Made by a program: the position numbers and the translations under genes. Below, one piece after another: positions 35,489 through 44,862 of a DNA stretch of 64,000 nucleotides. This DNA comes from an uncultured Bacteroidota bacterium (GTDB taxonomy: Bacteria > Bacteroidota > Bacteroidia > Flavobacteriales > Flavobacteriaceae). Position 1 is the stretch's first letter. Each line of letters begins with the position of its first letter. The notes below the pieces were generated by a model. That model was not told where the DNA came from. It saw only the letters and a program-made list of their open reading frames with translations, and searched no databases. The stretch spans positions 175,464 through 239,463 of the forward strand of contig CACIHJ010000001.1 of assembly GCA_902586435.1 (NCBI GenBank), given 5' to 3'.

Positions 35489-37510
35489 TTAAAATGATAT
35501 GTCTGCTCCTAAATAAATATTTCGATTAGGAGCTGGCTCATAATACCTTTTACCAAATGCATTTAGTCTAATGTTATCAAAGTATTTCTCGTTTAGGATA
35601 TTATTAACGCCTATAAAAGAATTTAATTTTATACGCTTTACATAAAAGGGTTTAGAAATTTTGAGACTTAAAAGTGAATGAGATTCTATCTCTGTTAAAT
35701 TAAGATTATCTGCGAACCTTTTCCCTACAAATTGATAATCCACTTTCAGATTTAGTTCTTTTTGAAACTTAAAAAGAACTGATAGATCAAATAATTGATT
35801 TGGTATACCTGGGATCTTTTTACCCTTTAATTGAGAGTCATTTATTTCGTAGCTTTTAAATTTATTATCACTAATAGTATAGCTAAGTTGAAGAGCAGCA
35901 GATGAAAAGAAGTAATTCCAACTAAGCTCTAGTCCTGATCTTGAAGTTTCACCAACATTTCTATAGAAATTCTTGCCGGGATATTCTTCTAACTCAAATG
36001 GAAGTATTTCATTAGAAGAAAGAATATTATAACCTATAATCTCCAATGACGAGTTACTGAAGTTACCCTTCCAGCCATACTCATAACTTAATGACGAAAT
36101 TGGTTCTAGATCTTTGTTAAAACCCATTCCCCCAGTTGGATTATTTGAGAGCTCATTTAGAGTTGGCGTTTCAAAGCTTGTTCCTACAGTTATAAAAAGG
36201 TTTGATCTATTATTAGTATTGTAGGTTATTCCAATTGATGGATTCAACTTATTTAAAATTATCGATTCATTCATGTTATCTGTAGCTATTTTATTTGAGT
36301 CAAATCGTGAGCCAAGTCTAAGTAATACTCCATTTTCAAATTCAGCTTGATTAAGAACATATAATCCAAAAGAAGAAAACTTTTCTAGTTGAGAGAAAAC
36401 ATTTTCTCCTTCTTCACCAAAATTATTTCTATATCTATCTCTTTGGTCTTTTTGATTACTGTAATCAAATCCAAGTTGAAAAGTATTAACATAATTGTTT
36501 TGTGTCTTCTTATTTTGCAGTCTAGATCCAAATCCAAAAACATCTTTATCTAAAGAGATAATTCCGCCAAACCCAAAAGGTAGTAATGAATAAAAATCTC
36601 TGTGTTGGTAGAAAGCAAAAGATTGAATATTAGCTCTTTCATTAATATCTAAAGACCATGATAGCCCTGTTTTTAAATGCTTTACTGTTTCCTTTGTCTT
36701 ATAATCAATATTTCTTTGTCTAGCATTTGTTCTATCTTGTTTAACTTCTTCAATGTTCAATCCACCTGAGTCATATGCATAAGGGCTATTTGTAGAATTT
36801 AACTGATACACCAAATTAGAATTTTCAGAAAAGCGGTGACTTACTTTCAAATTAATTGTCTTATTCTTAAATCCGCTAAATTGCCTATATCCATTTGATT
36901 CCTTTGTATCATAATAAACTACCAAATCTGTTTTATCCCAATTAAATGTTTTCAATCTCATGACTGATTTATAATCATATGCTCCAAAAATTGCTTTATA
37001 ATTAGTTTTATTTTGGCCATCACCAGAAATAGTATTTATTGTAATAACTCCTCCTGAAGAATTTCCATATAGATTTGCAGCTGGTCCTCGGATAACCTCA
37101 AGTGACTCCATTATACCTATTGGAAGATTATCTAGTTGGGTTTGACCATCTGGTGATGTTTGTGGAATTCCATCAACAATAATCTTGATACCTCTTATTC
37201 CAAAAGAAGATCTTGCACCAAATCCTCTTATAGATAATCTTAGGTCTTGAGAGAAATTATTTGCAGATGTAGTGAAAACTCCTGGAATATTATTCAGATA
37301 TTCTTGAAGTGATAATTGTTGAGCAAAGACCTGATCATCTGATAAGTTCTTTGATGAAATTGATAAAGGCGTCGCCTTTTTATTTGAAATAATTTTAGCA
37401 GATTTTACAATAATCTCATCTAAATTAATTCTATTAATTGTATCATTTTGAATAGCACCAAAACTAAAAAGCGGTAAAAGGAAAATGACTCTACTGATAC
37501 ACTCTAACAT
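35489..37510 (-). CDS. TonB-dependent outer-membrane receptor
   Basis: This 673-residue protein has a hydrophobic N-terminal signal, a plug domain (LSLQEYLNNIPGVFTTSAN, LSIRGFGARSSFGIRGIKI, VIRGPAANLYGNSSGGVI) and a beta-barrel of alternating strands ending in aromatic F. It is the short, FecA-like type with no SusC-style N-terminal extension. It overlaps the GH16 lipoprotein gene by 20 bases, suggesting uptake of a glucan product or a related ligand. No SusD partner is present. Confidence 0.92.
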   Translation of the reverse strand: MLECISRVIFLLPLFSFGAIQNDTINRINLDEIIVKSAKIISNKKATPLSISSKNLSDDQVFAQQLSLQEYLNNIPGVFTTSANNFSQDLRLSIRGFGARSSFGIRGIKIIVDGIPQTSPDGQTQLDNLPIGIMESLEVIRGPAANLYGNSSGGVITINTISGDGQNKTNYKAIFGAYDYKSVMRLKTFNWDKTDLVVYYDTKESNGYRQFSGFKNKTINLKVSHRFSENSNLVYQLNSTNSPYAYDSGGLNIEEVKQDRTNARQRNIDYKTKETVKHLKTGLSWSLDINERANIQSFAFYQHRDFYSLLPFGFGGIISLDKDVFGFGSRLQNKKTQNNYVNTFQLGFDYSNQKDQRDRYRNNFGEEGENVFSQLEKFSSFGLYVLNQAEFENGVLLRLGSRFDSNKIATDNMNESIILNKLNPSIGITYNTNNRSNLFITVGTSFETPTLNELSNNPTGGMGFNKDLEPISSLSYEYGWKGNFSNSSLEIIGYNILSSNEILPFELEEYPGKNFYRNVGETSRSGLELSWNYFFSSAALQLSYTISDNKFKSYEINDSQLKGKKIPGIPNQLFDLSVLFKFQKELNLKVDYQFVGKRFADNLNLTEIESHSLLSLKISKPFYVKRIKLNSFIGVNNILNEKYFDNIRLNAFGKRYYEPAPNRNIYLGADISF

Positions 37511-38417
37511 AATCTATTTCAAAGGTTGATTCGGTAAAATTGGGGTCTATATAATAATCTGTGAAGTGTCCTCCAACAGCTAAATTAATAAGAATAAAAA
37601 ACGGTTTATTGAAAGGTGTATTCGGATTACTCAGGATTGGAAATTCAAGATGCTTAATTTCATCTATAAAGAATTCGATTTTTTCTGGCGACCACTGGAT
37701 TGAAAAAATATGAAACTGATCATAAGTGTTGTCAATAACTCTTTCACCCCTAACCCAATGTCCATTAGGATTAGGTCCAAAAATAGTATTTGGAAGACTT
37801 TCATATTGAAAGAGATTTTGAGACTCATGATAATGGACCGCTGAAGAAACCAATCCTTCATCATTTGAGGTAGATTCTTTTACCCAATCTCCATGTTCAA
37901 GTATATCCATCTCTCCGCAAAGCGGCCAACCTACCTCCAATTCATTTGCTCCAAGAAGCCAGATTGCTGGCCATAAGCCTTTTCCATTTGGTATCTTTGC
38001 CCTTGCCTCAACTTTTCCATATGTAAATTCAAACTTATCCATTGTGTTTAATCTAGCAGAGGTATATTCTTTGCCATTAAAATTTTCTTTCTTAGCAGTA
38101 ATTTTTAAAAAGCCATCTTCAATTTTAACATTATCTGATTTATCAGTGTAGAACTGAAATTCACCATTGTACCAACAGCAACCGTCAACTGGAGGTATTG
38201 TTTCTGGTGTCCATCTGTCAAGAGAAATTGATCCATCCTCATTAAATTCATCAGCCCACACAAGCTCATTATTAAAAACATATGTTTCAACAGGCGCTGA
38301 TGAGTTATTATCATTATAATCTGTAATTGCACTATTGTTATCTGACGAATCTTTTGTTTTATTACATGAGATTAGAAGTAGAACAACTAATGTGAAGAGG
38401 AAATGATTTTTTTTCAT
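37491..38417 (-). CDS. GH16 family beta-glucanase/laminarinase-like lipoprotein
   Basis: This 308-residue protein has a lipobox ending VLLLISC, then a linker rich in Asp, Asn and Ser. The GH16 catalytic motif GEMDILEHGD places Glu169, Asp171 and Glu174, and aromatic residues such as WPAIWLLG line the expected cleft. The enzyme would cut beta-1,3- or mixed-linked glucans at the cell surface. It is transcribed first, ahead of the TonB receptor. A candidate -7 element TAGATTTG lies 24 bases upstream of the start. Confidence 0.9.
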   Translation of the reverse strand: MKKNHFLFTLVVLLLISCNKTKDSSDNNSAITDYNDNNSSAPVETYVFNNELVWADEFNEDGSISLDRWTPETIPPVDGCCWYNGEFQFYTDKSDNVKIEDGFLKITAKKENFNGKEYTSARLNTMDKFEFTYGKVEARAKIPNGKGLWPAIWLLGANELEVGWPLCGEMDILEHGDWVKESTSNDEGLVSSAVHYHESQNLFQYESLPNTIFGPNPNGHWVRGERVIDNTYDQFHIFSIQWSPEKIEFFIDEIKHLEFPILSNPNTPFNKPFFILINLAVGGHFTDYYIDPNFTESTFEIDYVRVYQ

Positions 38418-38441
38418 AACTATTACTTAAAAATATTTTTT

Positions 38442-38449
38442 CAAATCTA
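38442..38449 (-). promoter_or_regulatory. Candidate -7 element upstream of the GH16 gene
   Basis: TAGATTTG on the minus strand matches TAnnTTTG and ends 24 bases before the GH16 start codon. A correctly spaced TTG -33 element is not seen. Confidence 0.3.
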
Positions 38450-38535
38450 ACAATATTTATCATTACTATGCAGAGATTTTTAATCAATGATAATTATTTT
38501 TATTCTTTTAATTTTTCTATATTTCAAAAGAATCT

Positions 38536-39855
38536 ATGGAGCTAATTCCACATGATGGTATTTCATTAACTTCAATAGCAAGAGGGTTGCTTGGGATTTC
38601 TGCAATTGTAGTAATAGCTTATTTACTTAGCAATAACAAAAAAAATATTGATTGGAAGACTATAGGGATAGGGCTGTTAAGTCAAATAATTATTGCCATT
38701 GGTGTTATAAAAGTTGACGCAGTTAAAATCTTTTTTGAAAAAATAGGGGAAGCGTTTCTAGCAATAGTAGTGTTTACTAATGAGGGGACTAAAGTTCTTT
38801 TTGGAGAATTAGCTAACTCTGACAAGTATGGAGCAATTTTTGCATTTCAAATTCTCCCAGTCATTATATTCTTTTCTGCTTTAACATCTGTCTTATATTA
38901 TTATGGGATAATTCAAAAAGTAGTTAAAGCAATGGCTTGGCTTCTTACTAAATTATTAAATATCTCTGGGCAAGAAAGTCTTGCGGTTGTAGGAAATATC
39001 TTTCTTGGCCAGACAGAAGCGCCACTTCTTGTTAAAGGGTATTTAAATAAAATGAATAGATCAGAGTACTTTCTTTTAATGACTGGTGGAATGGCAACTG
39101 TTGCAGGAAGTGTTCTTGCTGCATATATTGGCTTTTTAGGAGGCGATGACCCCATTCAAAGAGTAGAAGTTGCAAAAAATCTTATTATAGCATCTGTTAT
39201 GGCTGCTCCTGGAGCAATAGTAATTTCAAAATTAATGTATCCTCAAGTTGAAACAATTAATAAAGATTTTAAAGTAAATGAGGAGATCACTGGTGATAAT
39301 TTATTAACTGCTATAACAAATGGAACAAGAGATGGAATAAAAATGGCTGTTAACGTAGGGGCTATGCTATTAGTATTTCTTGCACTCATCGCTTTAATAA
39401 ATGGAATATTATTTCAAGGGGCAGATTTATTTGGTATAAACGATTGGATAAAAAATAATACTGTTTATGAGTCTCTTTCTCTAGAGTTAATTTTAGGGTA
39501 TATTTTTGCACCTCTAATGTGGTTAATTGGAATCGCTAAAGAAGACATCACATTAATGGGCCAACTATTAGGGGTTAAACTTGCTGCAAGTGAATTTGTT
39601 GCTTATATAGAGTTAGCAAGTTTAAAAGACTTGTCTAGTGTAATTCATTTAACATATCAGAAGTCTGTTATTATGGCAACTATTATGTTATGTGGCTTTG
39701 CAAATTTTGCTTCTATAGGGATTCAAGTTGCAGGGATTGGAATTCTTGCACCTAAAAAATATAAACTTCTAACTGAACTAGGTTTAAAAGCAATGATTGC
39801 AGGAACTTTAGTTTCTCTTTTATCTGCAACAATGGTTGGAATGATTTTAGGTTAA
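38536..39855 (+). CDS. Concentrative nucleoside transporter (CNT/NupC family)
   Basis: This 439-residue membrane protein has about ten helices and the CNT signature VGNIFLGQTEAPLLVKGYL, with ALTSVLYYYGIIQKVV before it and GFANFASIGIQVAGIG near the end. It imports nucleosides with H+ or Na+. It lies alone between a divergent GH16 gene and a convergent symporter gene, one base away. Confidence 0.92.
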   Translation: MELIPHDGISLTSIARGLLGISAIVVIAYLLSNNKKNIDWKTIGIGLLSQIIIAIGVIKVDAVKIFFEKIGEAFLAIVVFTNEGTKVLFGELANSDKYGAIFAFQILPVIIFFSALTSVLYYYGIIQKVVKAMAWLLTKLLNISGQESLAVVGNIFLGQTEAPLLVKGYLNKMNRSEYFLLMTGGMATVAGSVLAAYIGFLGGDDPIQRVEVAKNLIIASVMAAPGAIVISKLMYPQVETINKDFKVNEEITGDNLLTAITNGTRDGIKMAVNVGAMLLVFLALIALINGILFQGADLFGINDWIKNNTVYESLSLELILGYIFAPLMWLIGIAKEDITLMGQLLGVKLAASEFVAYIELASLKDLSSVIHLTYQKSVIMATIMLCGFANFASIGIQVAGIGILAPKKYKLLTELGLKAMIAGTLVSLLSATMVGMILG

Positions 39856-39856
39856 A

Positions 39857-41626
39857 TTATCTTACAGCAGACATTCTCCTCCAAAACTTCATAAGCAAAT
39901 AAACAGCTAGAATCGAGATACTGATAAAGGTAAATGCCAGGTTAAGTTGTCCATATAAAATGTAGCCAATCCCAAATAGAATACTGTATACCGATAAGCT
40001 TCCAAATACCATACATAATATTCCATTTGGAACATCCCATTTTTCTTTTTTACCAGTTATGTCAACCCCATTAGCCTCTGAAATCTCGATTACTTTTTTC
40101 CACCCTGGTCCGCCTGGCTGTATCTTTTTATAAAAATTTTGTAACGTATCCATAGAAGAGGGTGGTGTAATAAGGGTTACAAAAATCCATGTAATTGTTG
40201 TAAATGCTACTCCTAAAATCAACTTCTGTTCAACAGAAAAATCATTTGGGAAAAACTCAAAACATATAGCTATTAAAAACGAAACGATCATTGCAGTTAA
40301 TTCACTATATACATTTATCCTATACCAAAACCATCTTAAAATAAATATCAATCCTGTTCCTGCCCCTATTTGCAATATTATTCCAAAAGCTTGAAGTGAA
40401 TTATTCAGATAAAGTGCGAAAAAAGCAGAAGCTATCATAAGTAGTACTGTAAATAATCTACCCATAAAAACATAATGTTTCTCAGATTTGTCTTTAACAT
40501 AAAACCTTCTGTAAAAATCATGCACTAAATACGAAGACCCCCAATTTAAATGAGTAGATATTGTTGACATAAATGCTGCAATTAAAGAAGCAACAAGTAG
40601 GCCTAATAATCCCGATGGAAGAAATGAAATCATAGCAGGATATGCTAGGTCATTTCCAACAATTGTATTTGGAAATGCTTCTTGAAGAGAATTTAAATCT
40701 GGAAAAACAATAATTGAAGCAAGAGCAATTAATATCCATGGCCAAGGTCGAACCGCATAATGCATAAAGTTAAAAAGCAATGTTGCCCATATAGCATTTT
40801 TTTCATCCTTTGCAGATAACATTCTCTGTGCAATATAACCCCCTCCTCCTGGTTCTGCACCTGGATACCAAACTGACCACCACTGAACTGCTATTGGGAT
40901 TATGAATACAGCAATAAAAAGATCGCGATCTGCAAAATCAGGTATTAAACTAAGTTTAGGAATAACATCAGGATGGGATAAAAGATTTGATAATCCTTGA
41001 ATTTGAGGCAGGTTAACTATCTCATAAGCAGCCCAAAAAGTTGCTCCCATTGCTAAAATAAACTGAAAAAAATCAGTTATAATAATTCCCCTTAACCCTC
41101 CTATAGAGCTATATGTAACGGTTATAAGACATGAAATTAAAAGAGTTTCTACTGGATCTAGTCCTAATAAAGCTCCTCCTATTTTTATACCTGCCAAACA
41201 AACACTTGCCATGATTAGGACATTAAATACTGCGCCTAAATAAAATGCTCTAAAGCCTCTTAAGAATGCAGCACCTTTCCCGCTATACCTTAATTCATAA
41301 AACTCAAGGTCAGTTAAGACCTTTGACCTTCTCCATAGTTTAGCATATATAAATACTGTCAGCATTCCTGTAAGTAAAAATGCCCACCACACCCAATTTC
41401 CTGCCACTCCATTAGTCCTAACAATGTCTGTAACAAGATTAGGAGTGTCTGCAGAAAATGTAGTAGCAACCATCGAAATCCCTAATAACCACCATGGCAT
41501 TTTTCTACCTGATAAGAAGAACTCTGTAATATTTTTACCGGATTTTCTAGAAACTATTACTCCTATAATAAGAGAAAAAACAAAAAATGAAGCTATTATA
41601 AGCCAGTCAATATTATTTAATTGCAT
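39857..41626 (-). CDS. Sodium:solute symporter (SSS family)
   Basis: This 589-residue protein has about 13-14 membrane helices. N-terminal segments DWLIIASFFVFSLIIGVIVS, TEFFLSGRKMPWWLLGISMV and TTFSADTP are typical of SSS proteins, including the Na+ site region around ATTFSAD. The solute is not recognisable; sugars, amino acids and nucleosides are all used by the family. It diverges from the small secreted-protein gene. Confidence 0.9.
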   Translation of the reverse strand: MQLNNIDWLIIASFFVFSLIIGVIVSRKSGKNITEFFLSGRKMPWWLLGISMVATTFSADTPNLVTDIVRTNGVAGNWVWWAFLLTGMLTVFIYAKLWRRSKVLTDLEFYELRYSGKGAAFLRGFRAFYLGAVFNVLIMASVCLAGIKIGGALLGLDPVETLLISCLITVTYSSIGGLRGIIITDFFQFILAMGATFWAAYEIVNLPQIQGLSNLLSHPDVIPKLSLIPDFADRDLFIAVFIIPIAVQWWSVWYPGAEPGGGGYIAQRMLSAKDEKNAIWATLLFNFMHYAVRPWPWILIALASIIVFPDLNSLQEAFPNTIVGNDLAYPAMISFLPSGLLGLLVASLIAAFMSTISTHLNWGSSYLVHDFYRRFYVKDKSEKHYVFMGRLFTVLLMIASAFFALYLNNSLQAFGIILQIGAGTGLIFILRWFWYRINVYSELTAMIVSFLIAICFEFFPNDFSVEQKLILGVAFTTITWIFVTLITPPSSMDTLQNFYKKIQPGGPGWKKVIEISEANGVDITGKKEKWDVPNGILCMVFGSLSVYSILFGIGYILYGQLNLAFTFISISILAVYLLMKFWRRMSAVR

Positions 41627-41653
41627 TCTAAAACTATTATCTTAGTATAATAA

Positions 41654-42316
41654 ATGGGTTTCATGAATTACGGTAAATATATAATTTATTTGGTGTTTTT
41701 GGCATCATTTTTTCAATTTGTAACTGCTCAAGATAATTCTGACAGTTCTTCAGATGGAATAAATTTTTCTTCAACTAAAGAGAAGAAGAAAAGTCTCTTA
41801 AAGCCAATTGTACCTAATAATCCTTTTCTAAAAAAACTTAATAGTAAAGACGAAAAAAAATTTTTCCCTGAAACCAACATGAATAAAAAATCTTCAGAAG
41901 ATTTTGTTGATCTTAACAGCTATTATCTTAATAAATTAAACGCTCAAACAAATGAATCTCAGAAAAACATTAATAATTTTAAAGTAGACATGTTTTTGGG
42001 AGAGATTAGTACAGAGGGAGAGCTCATCAATATTGTTGTAAGAGATCATGAATATCCAGATGGTGATATTATAGAAGTTTTAGTTAATGATCAAATTGTA
42101 TTACCTGCAATTCTTCTTTCTGAAAAGGCAGTTGGATTTAAACTAGATCTAAAAGCTGGATTTAATGTAATAGATTTCGTTGCATTAAATCAGGGTAGAT
42201 CAGGGCCAAATACTGCTGAGGTAAGAGTTTATGATGACATTGGAAATCTTGTCGGAAACAATAGATGGAATCTTGCAACAGGAGTGAAGGCAACTTATAT
42301 AGTATATAAAGACTAG
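41654..42316 (+). CDS. Secreted protein of unknown function
   Basis: This 220-residue protein (217 if ATG at 41663 is used) starts with a signal peptide ending FFQFVTAQD, then a low-complexity Ser/Lys/Asn region to about residue 100. A compact beta-rich domain follows, with INIVVRDHEYPDGDIIEVLVN and GFNVIDFVALNQGRSGPNTA; its alternating strands and conserved Asp residues resemble a small carbohydrate-binding or Ig-like fold. I do not recognise a named family. It sits between a divergent symporter gene and a convergent aminotransferase gene. Confidence 0.65.
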   Translation: MGFMNYGKYIIYLVFLASFFQFVTAQDNSDSSSDGINFSSTKEKKKSLLKPIVPNNPFLKKLNSKDEKKFFPETNMNKKSSEDFVDLNSYYLNKLNAQTNESQKNINNFKVDMFLGEISTEGELINIVVRDHEYPDGDIIEVLVNDQIVLPAILLSEKAVGFKLDLKAGFNVIDFVALNQGRSGPNTAEVRVYDDIGNLVGNNRWNLATGVKATYIVYKD

Positions 42317-43443
42317 CTATAAATCTCTAACATTCCATTAATAAATTTGTCTACTTCCTCACTAGTTCCTGTACTTATTCTACACCAATCATAAAATGGA
42401 GGAAAAGGTCTTCCAACAATTACTCCTTTATCTAACATTTCTTTTGACAAAATATCAATATGTTTTTTTGACTCAAAGAAAACAAAATTGGTACTAGACT
42501 TTACATATTTTAGTTTTAAATGATCTAGTAGCTTATATATTTTATCCTTTTCTTGATTTGCTTTTTCTAATGAAAAAGCATAAAACTCATTATCTTTTAG
42601 TGCTTCTGTAGCAGCAGCAACAGCTAGTACATTTGTCTGAGCCATAATCTTACTCCTTCCATATGGAGAGTATTCCCCAAATAATTGATCTGCTAGCTCT
42701 GGCTTTAAAACCATATAGCCAATTCTTAATCCTGCCATTCCATATACTTTTGAAAATGTTCTTGAAACAATAATGTTTTTATTTTCTCTAATTAAATAAT
42801 CCATAGAAGGATATGTTGAATCTGATATATAGTCATAGTAGGCTTCATCACAAAAAACAAGAGTCTTTTCTGATATTTTCTCACAAAAAACACTTAACGC
42901 ATTCTTATCCAATAAAGTTCCTGTTGGATTATTTGGATTTGCAATAAATACCATTCTTGTATTACTATCTATAGTTTTTTCAATTTTATTCAAATCATAT
43001 CCTTTATCAGAATCAACTGGAACCCACTTTATTTTACCGCCCCATTCTTCAGCATAATTCATAAGGGCAAGATAAGTGGGCTGGCCTGCAATAATCTCAC
43101 CTCCTTTATTTGCAACTGCAAGTCCTGTTACCCTTAGCGCTTCGTTAGAACCTCCAGTTATTACAATACTTTCAGGTAAAACATTATGTTTTTTTGCTAG
43201 TGACTTTTGTAATTCTAATATATATTCATACGGATATCTACAGGCGTTAACAAATGAATCTTTTATTGCGTTACGAACTCTTTCTGATGGTCCATATGGA
43301 TTTTCGTTTGAACTAAGTTTCACTATCTTGCTTAGAGGTCTTGGATTAAACTTAATTATTTCTTCTGCTGTTAATGTTGATGGAGCTAATAAGATTCCTC
43401 CTATTCCCAAAGACGATTTTAACCAATCTCTTCTTGATTGCAT
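42313..43443 (-). CDS. PLP-dependent aminotransferase (HisC-like) with Tat-type signal
   Basis: The 376-residue protein belongs to fold type I class I/II aminotransferases: NPNNPTGT, CDEAYYDY and the PLP-lysine segment SRTFSKVYGMAGLRIGY. The N-terminus MQSRRDWLKSSLGIGGILLA has twin Arg and a hydrophobic stretch like a Tat signal, which would export the folded holoenzyme. Cytoplasmic HisC proteins lack this. Substrate may be an aromatic or other amino acid. It lies between an SSS and an AGCS transporter, consistent with amino-acid use. Confidence 0.85.
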   Translation of the reverse strand: MQSRRDWLKSSLGIGGILLAPSTLTAEEIIKFNPRPLSKIVKLSSNENPYGPSERVRNAIKDSFVNACRYPYEYILELQKSLAKKHNVLPESIVITGGSNEALRVTGLAVANKGGEIIAGQPTYLALMNYAEEWGGKIKWVPVDSDKGYDLNKIEKTIDSNTRMVFIANPNNPTGTLLDKNALSVFCEKISEKTLVFCDEAYYDYISDSTYPSMDYLIRENKNIIVSRTFSKVYGMAGLRIGYMVLKPELADQLFGEYSPYGRSKIMAQTNVLAVAAATEALKDNEFYAFSLEKANQEKDKIYKLLDHLKLKYVKSSTNFVFFESKKHIDILSKEMLDKGVIVGRPFPPFYDWCRISTGTSEEVDKFINGMLEIYS

Positions 43444-43512
43444 AGTTTTTAAATTTAATTATAAAGTATAAAAGAATCTATTCTTTTCAAAATTTAATCA
43501 GTAATTTTCAGA

Positions 43513-44862
43513 ATGTTTGAAATAATTAGCTCTATAGAAAGATATTTAAGTTTGATTTTATACCCCTTAAATTGGGTGATGTTTATTTTGATAATTGGAG
43601 GTGGAGTATACTTAACTATTCAATCAAGAGGAAAGCCATTATTAAAAATAAGACAAGCTTTTAGTCTTCTTATGTCTAAGGATCAGTCTCAAAAAGGTAT
43701 CTCTAGATTTCAAGCACTATCTGCAGTATTGGCTGCAACTGTTGGTCTTGGGAATATAGCCGGGGTATCTATAGCAATACATCAAGGGGGGCCTGGAGTT
43801 CTTGTTTGGATGTGGTTAACAGCTATTGTTGGATCAGTAATAAAGTTCTACTCTTGTTCATTGTCTATAAAAATGAGAGATACTGAAAGTTATATTGAAC
43901 CATTAGCAGGGCCTATGTATTATATGAAAGATGGTATAAAAAAATATGGAAAAACTCTAGCAATTTGGTTTTCTATTGCAGGGCTTTTTGGAGTGCTCCC
44001 TGCATTTACTGCTAACCAGCTGACTCAATCCTATATCGATGTACTCAACCCAAACCAATTAATTAATCTTGGTGATTTTGGTTGGAAATTAGTTATAGGA
44101 ATTTGTTTAACAATATTAACTTCACTAGTTATTTTTGGCGGGTTAAAATCAATTGTAAGGGTGACGTCTGGACTAGTTCCAATCATGGTTATTATATATT
44201 TTTTAATAGGTCTTTTTATTTTAATTTCTAACTATTCTATAATCCCATCTACATTTAAACTAATATTTGTAAATGCTTTTGATCTTAATTCTGCAGTAGT
44301 AGGTGGATTCTGGGGGCTAATATTAATAGGTATAAAAAGAGCTGTTTTCTCCAGCGAAAGTGGTGTTGGGCTAGCTCCAATTTATCATGGACAATCAACA
44401 ACTAAAAAAAGTACCGATGAGGGATTGGTTGCAATGCTTGGGCCAATTTTAGATACTATCCTAGTTTGTACTATAACAGGTTTAATTATTATAATTAGTG
44501 GTGCTTATGAAATTAAAGAATTAAATGGAATTGTATTAACACTTGAAGCATTTAGAGTTTTATTTTTTGGACTAGGAGATTATTTATTAATTTTTATGAT
44601 ATCTATTTTTGGGATTTCAACACTTTTAACTTATTCATACTATGGGGTAAAGTGTTATGGATTTTTAACAAAACCTGATCAAGGTAAATACTATAATATT
44701 ATTTATATAATAGCAATTATTTTTTCAGCACTAGCAACAGTTGAAATAGTTATTGGTATAATTGATATCGCATTTGCATTAATGGCTATTCCAAATATGA
44801 TTGCCATTCTATATCTTGGCAAACATATAACAAATGAGATGAAAGAGAGATCTTGGATTTAA
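43513..44862 (+). CDS. Alanine/glycine:cation symporter (AGCS family)
   Basis: This 449-residue membrane protein has the AGCS motifs FQALSAVLAATVGLGNIAGV, WMWLTAIVGSVIKF, FSSESGVGLAPIYHG and GLKSIVRV. It takes up alanine or glycine, possibly D-forms, with Na+. It is next to the exported aminotransferase and convergent with the M20 amidohydrolase (4-base overlap). Confidence 0.93.
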   Translation: MFEIISSIERYLSLILYPLNWVMFILIIGGGVYLTIQSRGKPLLKIRQAFSLLMSKDQSQKGISRFQALSAVLAATVGLGNIAGVSIAIHQGGPGVLVWMWLTAIVGSVIKFYSCSLSIKMRDTESYIEPLAGPMYYMKDGIKKYGKTLAIWFSIAGLFGVLPAFTANQLTQSYIDVLNPNQLINLGDFGWKLVIGICLTILTSLVIFGGLKSIVRVTSGLVPIMVIIYFLIGLFILISNYSIIPSTFKLIFVNAFDLNSAVVGGFWGLILIGIKRAVFSSESGVGLAPIYHGQSTTKKSTDEGLVAMLGPILDTILVCTITGLIIIISGAYEIKELNGIVLTLEAFRVLFFGLGDYLLIFMISIFGISTLLTYSYYGVKCYGFLTKPDQGKYYNIIYIIAIIFSALATVEIVIGIIDIAFALMAIPNMIAILYLGKHITNEMKERSWI

